From the NCBI RefSeq assembly GCF_014203355.1, contig NZ_JACHIR010000001.1:868001-932000 (forward strand): DNA of 64,000 nt, read 5' to 3'. Numbering within the stretch: position 1 is the first letter of the stretch; every line of letters begins with the position of its first letter. The notes below the pieces were generated by a model, which saw only the letters and a list, made by a program, of their open reading frames with translations, had not been told where the DNA came from and searched no databases. The stretch is from Kutzneria kofuensis. GTDB taxonomy: Bacteria > Actinomycetota > Actinomycetes > Mycobacteriales > Pseudonocardiaceae. A program made the translations under genes and the position numbers. Shown piece after piece: positions 30,045-38,514 of the stretch.

Positions 30045-30662
30045 GTGCCGTCAGCTTCCGTTCATCCGCGCGTCGTGCTGCTGGCCGGGCCCTCCGGCTC
30101 CGGCAAGTCCACCCTCGCCGCCCACCTCGGCTGGCCCGTGCTGCGACTGGACGACTTCTACCGTGAGGGCACCGATCCGCTGCTGCCCCGGGACGAGGCC
30201 GGCCGGGTCGACTGGGACCACGAGAACTCCTGGAACACCGACGACGCCCTGGCCGCGATCGTCGAGCTGGCCTCGACCGGCGAGGTGTCGGCGCCCGTCT
30301 ACTCCTTCGGTGAGGACCGCCGCACCGGCTGCCACCGGGTCGAGCTGGGCGACTCGCCGCTGTTCCTGGCCGAGGGCCTGTTCGCCGACCGGCTCGTCAC
30401 CGGCTGCCGCGACGCCGGCGTGCTGGCCGACGCCCTCGTGCTCGCCCCGCCCGCCGCGAAGACGTTCTTCCGCCGGCTCGTCCGGGACGTCGCCGAGGCC
30501 CGCAAGCCGCTGCCGGTGCTCGTCCGCCGGGGCCTGCGGCTGTGGCGGGAGCAGCCGGCCGTCGTGCGCCGCTGCCTGAACGCCGGCATGCGCCGCACCA
30601 CCCCCGAGTGCGCCACCGCCGAGCTGGCCGACGTCGCCGCCGCGGCGGCCGTTGCCGCTTGA
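30045..30662 (+). CDS. Uridine kinase-like P-loop protein
   Basis: 205 residues from GTG (VPSASVHPRVVLLAG). Walker A LAGPSGSGKSTLAAHL, substrate-side RLDDFYREGTDPLLP, VDWDHENSW, then FLAEGLFADRL. These fit the uridine kinase/PRK fold. No Shine-Dalgarno; GATACT about 8 bp upstream may be the -10 of a leaderless transcript. The stop overlaps a TTG that begins a HAD remnant. Confidence 0.82.
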   Translation: MPSASVHPRVVLLAGPSGSGKSTLAAHLGWPVLRLDDFYREGTDPLLPRDEAGRVDWDHENSWNTDDALAAIVELASTGEVSAPVYSFGEDRRTGCHRVELGDSPLFLAEGLFADRLVTGCRDAGVLADALVLAPPAAKTFFRRLVRDVAEARKPLPVLVRRGLRLWREQPAVVRRCLNAGMRRTTPECATAELADVAAAAAVAA

Positions 30663-30882
30663 CGCTTCCGGTCGTCATCGTCGACCTCGACGACACGCTG
30701 ATCCCCGACGTCTCGGCCGCCCGTGCGGCGATCGAGCTGGTGCGGCAAGAGTTCGGCGTGGTTGCCGACGTCGATGCCGTGCTGGTTGCCGCCCCGGCGA
30801 GGTGGGGTGGCCCAAGGGCAGCCCGGAGTTCGCTGACGTCGTGCGAACCGCGCCCGACTTCGCCGCCTTCTGCCGCTGCTAG
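30659..30882 (+). pseudogene. HAD-superfamily hydrolase remnant
   Basis: From TTG at 30659 the frame reads LTLPVVIVDLDDTLIPD, a perfect HAD motif I (DxDDT), then a cap helix AARAAIELVRQEFGVV. Near 30800 the sensible reading switches frame to GWPKGSPEFADVVRTAPDF and stops at 30882 after about 75 codons. Motifs II-IV are missing, so this is a frameshifted and truncated copy. It overlaps the uridine kinase stop. Confidence 0.6.
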
Positions 30883-31280
30883 TCCGGGACCACCGCGACG
30901 GCGGTGATCTCCACCAGCTGACCGCCGTACCCGAGCATGCTGACGCCCAGCAGCGTCGAGCTGTGCGGGCCCTTGGCCAGGCCGGACGCCGTCACCACGT
31001 CCCACACCGCGACCAGGTCGGAGGGCTGTTCGGCCACGACGTACACGGTCGTGTTGACGACGTGTTCGAGGTCGGTGCCGGCCTGCCGGAGCTGCTCGGT
31101 CAGGTTGGCCAGCACCTGCTCGGCCTGGCGGACCCGGTCGCCGGGGCCGACGAGGTTGCCGTCCTGGTCCAGGGGGACCCCGCCCGCGGTGAACACCAGC
31201 CGCTCCCCCGGCTCGACGACGACGCTGTGCGAGTAGGTGGGCGGCGGGAACAGTCCGGGCGCGATGCGATGAGTGGCCAT
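30879..31280 (-). CDS. RidA/YjgF family protein
   Basis: 133 residues, typical for the trimeric RidA fold. Begins HRIAPGLFPPPTYSHSVVVE; VFTAGGVPLDQDGNLVGPGD and LEHVVNTTVYV follow the family pattern, ending with LVEITAVAVVPD. The usual active-site Arg just before the last strand is not obvious (GYGGQLVEI), so imine deaminase activity is uncertain. Just downstream of an acyl-CoA synthetase on the same strand. Confidence 0.8.
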   Translation of the reverse strand: MATHRIAPGLFPPPTYSHSVVVEPGERLVFTAGGVPLDQDGNLVGPGDRVRQAEQVLANLTEQLRQAGTDLEHVVNTTVYVVAEQPSDLVAVWDVVTASGLAKGPHSSTLLGVSMLGYGGQLVEITAVAVVPD

Positions 31281-31323
31281 GGCACGGTTCTACCCCGTGA
31301 CGTGGTGTCGGGCTTAGCGGATT

Positions 31324-32841
31324 TCAGATGGCGCGGTCGGGCCAGTACGGGCGGCGGAGGACCTTCTTGAGGATCTTGCCGGTGGCGTTGCGGGGCATCT
31401 CCTCGACGACGTCGATGGTGCGGGGCACCTTGTAGCCGGCCAGGCGCTCGCGGGCGTAGGCGACGAGCTCCTCGGGGTCGACGGTCTGGCCGTCGGCGGC
31501 CTGCACGACGGCCTTCACGGACTCGCCCCAACGGTCGTCGGGCACGCCGATGACGGCGACGTCCGCGACGGCGGGATGCTCGGCGAGCACGCGCTCGACC
31601 TCGGGCGAGTAGACGTTCTCGCCGCCCGTGATGATCATGTCCTTGACCCGGTCGACGATGTAGACGTAGCCGCCGTCGTCGAGGCGGCCGACGTCGCCGG
31701 TGCGCAGCCAGCCGTCGGCGGTGATCGTGTCGGCGGTGGCGGCCGGCTGCCCGAGGTAGCCGAGCATGGTCTGCGGCGTACGGAACCAGAGCTCGCCGAC
31801 CTCGGCGTCCTCGCCGGTGGCGGGATCGACCACCCGCAGCTCGGCGCCGGCGATGGGCCGGCCGGCGGAGGTCAGCCGCTCCGGGTGGGCGGCGTCGCGG
31901 TGGTCCTCCGGACTGAGCACGGTGATCGCGCCCGCCATCTCCGTCATGCCGTACACCTGTACGAAGTCGGTGTCCGGCCAGGCGGCCATCGCGGCGCGGA
32001 GCAGCGGCAGCGGCATCGGCGACGCGCCGTAGATGAGGCGCTTGAGCCGGCCGAACGCCGTGATGGCGGGCTGGCCGGCGGCCATGATGCCGGCGACCAC
32101 CGCCGGCACCAGGAAGGCGTGGGTGCAGCCCTGGGCGATGGCGCCGAGCAGGCCGGGGCCGCTCGGCTCGCGGAGCAGCGTCGACGGAATGCCTTCGCAG
32201 AAGCCGGACATCGCGTAGCAGGAGCCGCCGACGTGGAACAGCGGCATCGCCACCAGGCTGCGGAAGCCGTCCTCGACCGGCATGGCTTGCCCGGTGTTAC
32301 GGGCGTGGGCGAGGACGTTGGCATGGCTGAGCAAAACGCCCTTGGGACGGCCGGTGGTGCCGGAGCTGTACATCACCAGCACGGGGTCCTCGGTTCGGAC
32401 CTCGGACTGGACGGCTACGGGATCGGCGTCGGCGATGAGCTCCTCGTAGTCGCTGAGGAGGATCGTCGTCGGCCGGTCCGCGATGTCCTTCACGCCGGGG
32501 AGCAGGTCGTCGGCGACGAACAGCATCTTGGCCCCGGAGTCGCGGACCACGTAGTCCAGCTCGTCGGGGGCGAGGCGCCAGTTCAGGATCGCCGTCGCCG
32601 CCCCGAGCGAGCCGGCGGCGAGAATCACCTCCAGGCACGACAGGTTGTTCTTGTCGAGGTAGGCGACTCGGTCGCCGCGTCCGACCCCGGCCCTGCGCAG
32701 CGCACCCGCGACCTTCCGGATCCGGTCCCGCCACTGCTGCCAGGTGAAGCCCTGCGCCTCGTAGCTGATCGCCTCGGCGTCGGGCTTCACCTCCGCCCAG
32801 TGCTCGACCAGTTCCGGAAGCAGCCGCGCCTGTGCAGTCAT
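31324..32841 (-). CDS. Acyl-CoA synthetase (AMP-forming)
   Basis: 505 residues from MTAQARLLPELVEHW. ANL superfamily: adenylation motif VMYSSGTTGRPKGVLLSHAN, QVYGMTEMAG, GWLRTGDVGRLDDGGYVYIV, and the C-terminal lysine in PRNATGKILKK. Substrate (fatty or aryl acid) is not evident. Start at the second Met; the longer form begins MARCESHAM and lacks similarity. The RidA gene follows after 43 bp. Confidence 0.9.
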   Translation of the reverse strand: MTAQARLLPELVEHWAEVKPDAEAISYEAQGFTWQQWRDRIRKVAGALRRAGVGRGDRVAYLDKNNLSCLEVILAAGSLGAATAILNWRLAPDELDYVVRDSGAKMLFVADDLLPGVKDIADRPTTILLSDYEELIADADPVAVQSEVRTEDPVLVMYSSGTTGRPKGVLLSHANVLAHARNTGQAMPVEDGFRSLVAMPLFHVGGSCYAMSGFCEGIPSTLLREPSGPGLLGAIAQGCTHAFLVPAVVAGIMAAGQPAITAFGRLKRLIYGASPMPLPLLRAAMAAWPDTDFVQVYGMTEMAGAITVLSPEDHRDAAHPERLTSAGRPIAGAELRVVDPATGEDAEVGELWFRTPQTMLGYLGQPAATADTITADGWLRTGDVGRLDDGGYVYIVDRVKDMIITGGENVYSPEVERVLAEHPAVADVAVIGVPDDRWGESVKAVVQAADGQTVDPEELVAYARERLAGYKVPRTIDVVEEMPRNATGKILKKVLRRPYWPDRAI

Positions 32842-32952
32842 GGCGTGACTTTCGCACCGCGCCAACGTGATGGCAATCGTTGTGCGTGCGCGAACGCGGA
32901 CAACGACCCGGGTGCACGGTCGTGAGACGCGGGACGCCGGGACAGCCCTCGG

Positions 32953-34047
32953 TCAGAGCAGCTTGGCCAGCGCCGACAGCATCAGCTCGGCCCGGTCGAG
33001 CCGGGCGTTGTGGCCCATCAGGCCGATCCGCCAGACCGTCGACGCGTACCGGCCCGCACCCGCGCCGATCTCGATGTTGTACTCGGTGAGCAGCCGGTGC
33101 CGGACCTTCGGGCCGTCGACGCCGTCCGGCACCCGGACCGTCGTCAGCTCGGGCAGGCGGTGGCCTTCCGCCGCGAACAGTTCCAGGCCGAGATCCTGCA
33201 GGCCGGTCTGGAGGTACTCACCTGCGACGCGGTGCCGTTCGTACACGGTGTCCAGTGACTCGTCGAGGATCCGGCCGAGGGCCGCGTGCAGGGAGGCGAT
33301 CATCGCCACCGGGGCCGTGTGGTGGTACGTGCGGCCGCCGGTCGCCGTGCCGGAGACGTAGTCCCCGATGAGTCCCAGATCCAGGTACCAGGTCGGCGGC
33401 TTCTGGACGCGGCGGTGCCAGGCCCGGTCGGAGACCGTGAACGGGGCCAGCCCCGGCGCCACCCCGAGGCACTTCTGGGTGCCGGAGTAGCCGATGTCGA
33501 TGCCCCAGTCGTCGGCTTCGACCGGGATGCCGGCCAGGGAGGTCACGCAGTCGGCGATGACGACGGCGTCGGGGTCGCGGTCGTGGACCGCCGCGCCGAG
33601 GGCGGCGATGTCGCTGCGGACGCCGGTGGACGTCTCGGCGTGCACCGCGGCGACGATGGCGGGATTCGGGTGGGCGTCGAGGACCCGGTCGACGTCGATC
33701 GGCTGGCCCCAGTCGTGCTCGACCGGGACGACCGTGGCGCCGTAACGGGACGCGACGTCGACCATGCGCTGGCCGAACAGGCCGTTGACGGCGATCACCG
33801 CGGTGTCGCCGGGGTGGACCGTGTTGGCGAACGCCGCCTCCATGCCGATCGAGCCCGTGCCGGACAGCGGAAGGGTGCGGACGTTCGCGGTGCCCCAGAC
33901 CGAGCGGAGGCGGGCGCAGGTTTCGTCGAGAAGCGTCAGGAACGCGGGGTCGAGGTGCCCCAGGAGCGGCGCGGCGAGGGCGGCAGTGGCCTCGGGGTAC
34001 GGGTTCGACGGGCCCGGCCCCAGGAGAACGCGATCGATCAACGGCAT
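32953..34047 (-). CDS. PLP-dependent aminotransferase, alanine-glyoxylate/serine-pyruvate type
   Basis: 364 residues, fold type I class V. Begins LLGPGPSNPYPEA, the family hallmark. PLSGTGSIGMEAAFAN binds cofactor phosphate, VVIADCVTSLAGIPVE holds the pyridine-binding Asp, and DIGYSGTQKCLGV contains the Schiff-base lysine. Ends ELMLSALAKLL. Transfers amino groups to glyoxylate or pyruvate. Confidence 0.9.
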   Translation of the reverse strand: MPLIDRVLLGPGPSNPYPEATAALAAPLLGHLDPAFLTLLDETCARLRSVWGTANVRTLPLSGTGSIGMEAAFANTVHPGDTAVIAVNGLFGQRMVDVASRYGATVVPVEHDWGQPIDVDRVLDAHPNPAIVAAVHAETSTGVRSDIAALGAAVHDRDPDAVVIADCVTSLAGIPVEADDWGIDIGYSGTQKCLGVAPGLAPFTVSDRAWHRRVQKPPTWYLDLGLIGDYVSGTATGGRTYHHTAPVAMIASLHAALGRILDESLDTVYERHRVAGEYLQTGLQDLGLELFAAEGHRLPELTTVRVPDGVDGPKVRHRLLTEYNIEIGAGAGRYASTVWRIGLMGHNARLDRAELMLSALAKLL

Positions 34048-34074
34048 AGGTGGAGCCTACGGAAGCGGTGGCGG

Positions 34075-35331
34075 TCAGAAGCCGGCCAGGCCGTTGGGGG
34101 TGCCCACGCCGGTGGGGCCGTCCCAGCCCTTGCCGGCGACGCACAGCTGGGGCGCGATGGTCTGGCAGGAGTGGGCGGCGCCGTTCTGGCCGAGGGAGAC
34201 GTCGGTGAAGGCGCCGTCGGGCGCGGTGTAGAGGGTGTTGGGGCCGTCGACGCGGGAGGTGTGGCCGGCGCGGGCGTAGAGGGCGGCGATGAAGGGGGCG
34301 GCGGCGCTGGTGCCGCCGGCGATGTACCAGCCGCCGATGCCGTAGGAGTCGTAGACGGCGACGCCGGTGGCGGGGTCGGAGACGGCGGAGACGTCCGACG
34401 AGGCGCGGTGGCCGGAGCAGAGGGCGGCGACGGCGGAGGGTTGGCCGTGGGCGGGCGGGAGGTCGGTCTCGCAGGCGCTGCCGGCCTGGTTCCAGGCGTT
34501 GGAGACGAAGCCGTCCGAGGTCTGGTAGAGGGCGGTGCCGCCGGCGGAGATGACGGTGGGGAGGTTCTGCGGCCAGTAGCCGTGGACGTTGCCGTGGTAG
34601 CCGGAATCGCCGGACGACGCGACGAAGGCGATGCCGGGATGGGAGAAGACGGCGCTGACGGCGCCGGTGTTGATGTCCTTGGTGGACGGATAGCCGAAGC
34701 TCATGCTGACGGCGGAGGCGCCGGAGCGGATCGCGGTGTCCACGGCCTTGGCGATGCTGGGGACGGCGGCGCTGGAGGGGTGCAGGGCCGAGAGGTAGAA
34801 GTCCTCGGCGGGGGCCTGCACCAGGACGATCTTGCACGCCGGGCAGGCGGCGGAGATCATCTCGGCGTCCAACGCCGTCTCCAGGGAGAGTTCCTTCTCC
34901 TGGTCGGTGCCGTCGGGGTGCAGCGGCGGGCCGCCCTTGTAGTCGACGACCTTGAGGCAGCCGTCGGCGACCTTGCACGGGGGCAGGCCGAACTGGGAAC
35001 GGTAGGTGGCCAGGTCGGACTCGAAGCCGGGATAGCCGCCGCCGTCGATGAGGGCGACGGTGCCGGCGGTTCCGGCCGACGCGGCGGGCAGGTGGTAGGC
35101 GGCGGCGAGCTCGGCGGCGCTGTAGCCGACCGGGACGACGGTCGCCAGCGGGGTGGTGGAGCCCTGGGCGACGGTGACGACCTCGGAGTTGCAGACGTCG
35201 CAGGTGGCGACCACGCCATGACTCTGCAGCAGGGTGCCGGCCTGCACCTGGTGATGCAGCGCGGTGGTATCGGGGTAAACGGACACAAGCGACGACGACA
35301 GCACCAGCGCCGCGACCATCCCGGCAAACAC
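34075..35331 (-). CDS. Sedolisin (S53) serine-carboxyl peptidase, copy 1
   Basis: 418 residues from GTG 35331, chosen because GGGAGG sits 5 nt upstream; the alternative GTG at 35358 has none. A short hydrophobic N-terminus (MVAALVLSSSLVSV) likely directs secretion. Catalytic set complete: E151 and D155 (SLETALDAEM), D242 (SSGDSGYHG) and S342 (GGTSAAAPF). Unlike classical sedolisins, the propeptide is very short. Related to the copies at 37769 and 38515; all end GVG(T/V)PNGLAGF. Confidence 0.88.
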   Translation of the reverse strand: MFAGMVAALVLSSSLVSVYPDTTALHHQVQAGTLLQSHGVVATCDVCNSEVVTVAQGSTTPLATVVPVGYSAAELAAAYHLPAASAGTAGTVALIDGGGYPGFESDLATYRSQFGLPPCKVADGCLKVVDYKGGPPLHPDGTDQEKELSLETALDAEMISAACPACKIVLVQAPAEDFYLSALHPSSAAVPSIAKAVDTAIRSGASAVSMSFGYPSTKDINTGAVSAVFSHPGIAFVASSGDSGYHGNVHGYWPQNLPTVISAGGTALYQTSDGFVSNAWNQAGSACETDLPPAHGQPSAVAALCSGHRASSDVSAVSDPATGVAVYDSYGIGGWYIAGGTSAAAPFIAALYARAGHTSRVDGPNTLYTAPDGAFTDVSLGQNGAAHSCQTIAPQLCVAGKGWDGPTGVGTPNGLAGF

Positions 35332-35403
35332 TGTGACCTCCCGAGCACTCTGCGTCACCTCAGTGTCGTGACAACTACCGGACTCCGCGCTTCCAGTTCA
35401 CGG

Positions 35404-35427
35404 ATGTATCCGATACATTCATGTATC
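35404..35427. promoter_or_regulatory. Operator of alternating ATGTATC half-sites at a TetR gene start
   Basis: ATGTATCCGATACAT (35404-35418) is a perfect palindrome around a central C, and GATACAT-TC-ATGTATC (35412-35427) is a second overlapping one. The last half-site includes the ATG at 35421. TACATT (35414-35419) could be the -10, so repressor binding would block initiation. Autoregulation is inferred. Confidence 0.7.
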
Positions 35428-36059
35428 AGATGGACACCACACCGAAGCGGGTCACCAAGCGCCGGGGCGAGACGCGCCAGCGGCTGCTCGACGCCGCCCT
35501 CCAGGTGTTCGCGGAGCAGGGCTTCGGCCGCTCGACGGTGGAACAGGTGTGCGAGCGGGCCGGCTACACCAGGGGCGCCTTCTACTCGAACTTCGCGTCG
35601 CTGGACGACCTGTTCCTGGCGATGTGGGAGCAGCGGTCGACCGAGCTGGTCGACGGGCTGCGGCAGGCGCTGGCCGACATGGAGGCCAAGAGCGTCAAGG
35701 ACGTCCGCGGCGTGGTGGAGCTGGTGACACCGGCGGTGCGGGTCGACGACAGCTGGTACCGCGTCACGGCCGAGTTCACGGCCCACGCGCTGCGCAACCC
35801 CGGCCTGCGCCGGGTGATGAAAACACGGGAAGAGGCCATCGCCGGGGCGATCACGCCGGTGGTCTCCGCGCTGCTGCGAAGGATCGGGCGAGAAACACCC
35901 GATCAGGTGGCGTTGGGGCAGGCGCTGGTGGCCGTGCACGACGGCACCGCGGTGCAGTGCCTGCTGGAACCGGACAACCCCGCCGTGTGGCGGCGCCGCG
36001 CCGACCTGTTCGAACGGGTCCTGACGGCCTACAGCATCGAAACCGGAGGACGGTCATGA
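35421..36059 (+). CDS. TetR family transcriptional regulator
   Basis: 212 residues. HTH about 15-60: TRQRLLDAALQVFAEQGFGR, STVEQVCERAGYTRGAFYSN. C-terminal ligand domain is a common TetR type; ligand unknown. Start could be ATG 35421 or ATG 35430 (MDTTPKR); neither has a Shine-Dalgarno, and the -10/operator layout favours leaderless translation from one of them. The stop overlaps the next ATG (ATGA), so it forms an operon with the flavoprotein, which is probably its regulated partner. Confidence 0.88.
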   Translation: MYQMDTTPKRVTKRRGETRQRLLDAALQVFAEQGFGRSTVEQVCERAGYTRGAFYSNFASLDDLFLAMWEQRSTELVDGLRQALADMEAKSVKDVRGVVELVTPAVRVDDSWYRVTAEFTAHALRNPGLRRVMKTREEAIAGAITPVVSALLRRIGRETPDQVALGQALVAVHDGTAVQCLLEPDNPAVWRRRADLFERVLTAYSIETGGRS

Positions 36060-37717
36060 CATTCGAGGCCGACGTCATCGTGGTCGGCGCGGGACTCGCC
36101 GGCCTGGTCGCCACGCACGAGCTGGTCAAGGCCGGCCGCAAGGTGCTGGTGCTGGACCAGGAGAACCGGAACAACCTGGGCGGCCAGGCCTTCTGGTCGC
36201 TGGGCGGCCTGTTCCTGGTGGACAGCCCGGAGCAGCGCCGGCTGGGCGTCAAGGACTCCTACGAGCTGGCCTGGCAGGACTGGCAGGGCTCGGCCGGCTT
36301 CGACCGCGACCAGGAGGACCACTGGGGCCGGCAGTGGGCGCAGGCGTACGTGAAGTTCGCGGCCACGGAGAAGCGCCAGTACCTGAGCGAGCTGGGCCTG
36401 CGGGTCACGCCGCTGGTGGGCTGGGCGGAGCGCGGCGGCGGGCTCGCCGACGGCCACGGCAACTCGGTCCCCCGCTTCCACCTGACCTGGGGCACCGGGC
36501 CGGAGGTGGTGCGGGTGTTCCTGGAACCCGTGCTGGAGGGGGAGAAGCGCGGGCTGGTGGAGTTCGCGTTCCGGCACCGGGTGGACGACATCGTCGTCGA
36601 GGACGGCGTGGCGGTCGGCGTGCGGGGCGCGGTGCTGGAGCCGACGGACCTGGAGCGCGGCAAGGCGTCCTCGCGGACCGAGGTGGGCGAGTTCGAGCTG
36701 CGCGCCAAGGCGGTCATCGTGGCGTCCGGCGGCATCGGGCACAACCACGAGCTGATCCGCCGGAACTGGCCGACGGACCGGCTCGGGCCGTGCCCGCAGA
36801 CGATGATCTCCGGCGTGCCGGCGCACGTGGACGGGCGGATGATCGCCATCACCGAGTCGGCCGGCGGCAACATCGTCAACCGCGACCGGATGTGGCACTA
36901 CACCGAGGGCATCAACAACTGGGACCCGATCTGGCCCGACCACGCCATCCGGATCATCCCCGGCCCGTCCTCGATGTGGTTCGACGCCACCGGCAAGCGG
37001 CTGCCCTCCCCCAACTTCCCGGGCTTCGACACCAACGGCACGATGAAGGCGATCCTGGCCACCGGCCACGACTACTCGTGGTTCGTGCTGACACAGTCGA
37101 TCATCGAGAAGGAGTTCGCGCTGTCGGGTTCGGAGCAGAACCCGGACATCACCGGCAAGGACATCAAGCTGACCCTGACCGGCCGGCTGGGCAAGGGCGC
37201 GCCGGGCCCGGTGGAGGCGTTCAAGCAGCACGGCGTCGACTTCGTCGTCGCCGACAACCTGCAGGAACTGGTGGCGGGCATGAACAAGCTGTCCCGCGGC
37301 CCGCAGCTGTCCTACGACGACATGCTGCGCCAGATCCGTGCCCGCGACCAGGAGCTCCGCAACCCGTACACCAAGGACCTGCAGCTGATGGCCATCGCCA
37401 ACGCGCGGCACTACCTCGGCGACAAGGTGTCCCGGGTGGCCAAGCCGCACCGCATCCTGGACCCGGCGCACGGCCCGCTGATCGCCGTCCGGCTGAACAT
37501 CCTGACCCGCAAGACGCTCGGCGGCGTGCAGACCAACCTCGACTCGCAGGTGATGCGGCCGGACGGCGAGGCGTTCCCCGGCCTGTACGCGGCGGGCGAG
37601 GTCGCCGGCTTCGGCGGCGGCGGCGTGCACGGCTACAACGCGCTGGAGGGAACGTTCCTCGGCGGCTGCATCTTCTCCGGGCGGGCGGCGGGACGAGCGC
37701 TGGCCAAGAAGCTGTGA
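36056..37717 (+). CDS. FAD-dependent dehydrogenase, KstD/fumarate-reductase-like
   Basis: 553 residues. FAD-binding VIVVGAGLAGLVATHELVKA at the N-terminus and GLYAAGEVAGFGGGGVHGYN at the C-terminus define the flavoprotein family that includes 3-ketosteroid delta-1-dehydrogenases and fumarate reductases. Whether it acts on steroids is not known; typical KstD active-site tyrosines could not be placed. Translationally coupled to the TetR gene; closed by a strong hairpin. Confidence 0.85.
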   Translation: MTFEADVIVVGAGLAGLVATHELVKAGRKVLVLDQENRNNLGGQAFWSLGGLFLVDSPEQRRLGVKDSYELAWQDWQGSAGFDRDQEDHWGRQWAQAYVKFAATEKRQYLSELGLRVTPLVGWAERGGGLADGHGNSVPRFHLTWGTGPEVVRVFLEPVLEGEKRGLVEFAFRHRVDDIVVEDGVAVGVRGAVLEPTDLERGKASSRTEVGEFELRAKAVIVASGGIGHNHELIRRNWPTDRLGPCPQTMISGVPAHVDGRMIAITESAGGNIVNRDRMWHYTEGINNWDPIWPDHAIRIIPGPSSMWFDATGKRLPSPNFPGFDTNGTMKAILATGHDYSWFVLTQSIIEKEFALSGSEQNPDITGKDIKLTLTGRLGKGAPGPVEAFKQHGVDFVVADNLQELVAGMNKLSRGPQLSYDDMLRQIRARDQELRNPYTKDLQLMAIANARHYLGDKVSRVAKPHRILDPAHGPLIAVRLNILTRKTLGGVQTNLDSQVMRPDGEAFPGLYAAGEVAGFGGGGVHGYNALEGTFLGGCIFSGRAAGRALAKKL

Positions 37718-37726
37718 AGGCAAGAA

Positions 37727-37752
37727 GGCGGGCGGCCGCGAGGCCGCCCGCC
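37727..37752. terminator. Terminator between the flavoprotein gene and the S53 pseudogene
   Basis: Perfect 11-bp stem GGCGGGCGGCC / GGCCGCCCGCC with loop GCGA, 10 nt after the flavoprotein stop and before the convergent pseudogene; it could serve both strands. Confidence 0.85.
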
Positions 37753-37768
37753 CTCATTCACCAGTGAA

Positions 37769-38328
37769 TCAGAAGCCGGCGAGGCCGTTGGGCACGCCGA
37801 CGCCGGTCGGGCCGTCCCAGCCCTTGCCGGCGAAGCACAGCGCCGCCTCGGCAGCGGTGCAGGAGTGCGCGGGGGCGTTCTGGCCGAACTCGACGTCGGT
37901 GTCGGTCGGGTAGCCGTAGCTCATGCTGACCGCGGTCGTGCCCAGCTTCGCGGCGGTGCCCACCGCGGTGCCGAAGTCGGCCATGGCGGCGTCCAGATGC
38001 GCCTTGTCGCCGTAGAAGCCGTCCAGGAGCGGCAGCTGGAGTTCGATCAGCTTGCACGAGGGGCAGGCCGCCGAGGCCATGTCCATGTCCAGCGCGGTCT
38101 CCACGCTGATCGACTGCTCGGCCGGCTGGAGTTCGGGGTCGGTGGTCGGCGTCTGCGGCGCGCCGCCGTCCAGGCCGGCGACCGTCAGGCAGCGCGCAAC
38201 GACTGGATCTGCGGCGTGACGGCGTGCGGATCGCCGGCCGCCTGCGCGACCGGGGCGAATGCGGTCAGGGCGGCGACAACGGCCGCGCCGACGGTGAGCA
38301 AGGTATTTCTGACGAACGATCCCGACAC
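37769..38328 (-). pseudogene. Sedolisin (S53) pseudogene, copy 2
   Basis: Starts at GTG 38328 with GGAGG upstream and reads VSGSFVRNTLLTVGAAVVAA, closely matching copy 3. After PQIQSLRA the sequence jumps, in another frame, to CLTVAGLDGG, equivalent to residue 149 of copy 3. It then runs through VETALDMDMASAACPSC and jumps again from DVEFGQ to NAPAHSC, losing the Asp/Ser part of the active site. Two internal deletions, one with a frame change, make it non-functional. It keeps the C-terminus GVGVPNGLAGF. Confidence 0.85.
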
Positions 38329-38471
38329 AGGTCCTCCACGAAAGGAATTACGGGAACCAACGCCAGGAGCGTAACCACACACACCGTGACCCGAGCGGAC
38401 CACAACGAAAGGATTACCGGTCACGGCAGGTGATTTCATTTCAGGTCATGAGACCACATTTACCGCCGATA

Positions 38472-38500
38472 ATGGCGGGCGACCACGGGCCGCCCGCCAT
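38472..38500 (-). terminator. Terminator of S53 copy 3
   Basis: Perfect 10-bp stem ATGGCGGGCG / CGCCCGCCAT with a 9-nt loop, downstream of the S53 stop at 38515. A second small palindrome (ATTCAT-TT-ATGAAT, 38502-38515) overlaps the stop codon; the pseudogene keeps equivalents of both. Confidence 0.75.
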
Positions 38501-38514
38501 CATTCATTTATGAA

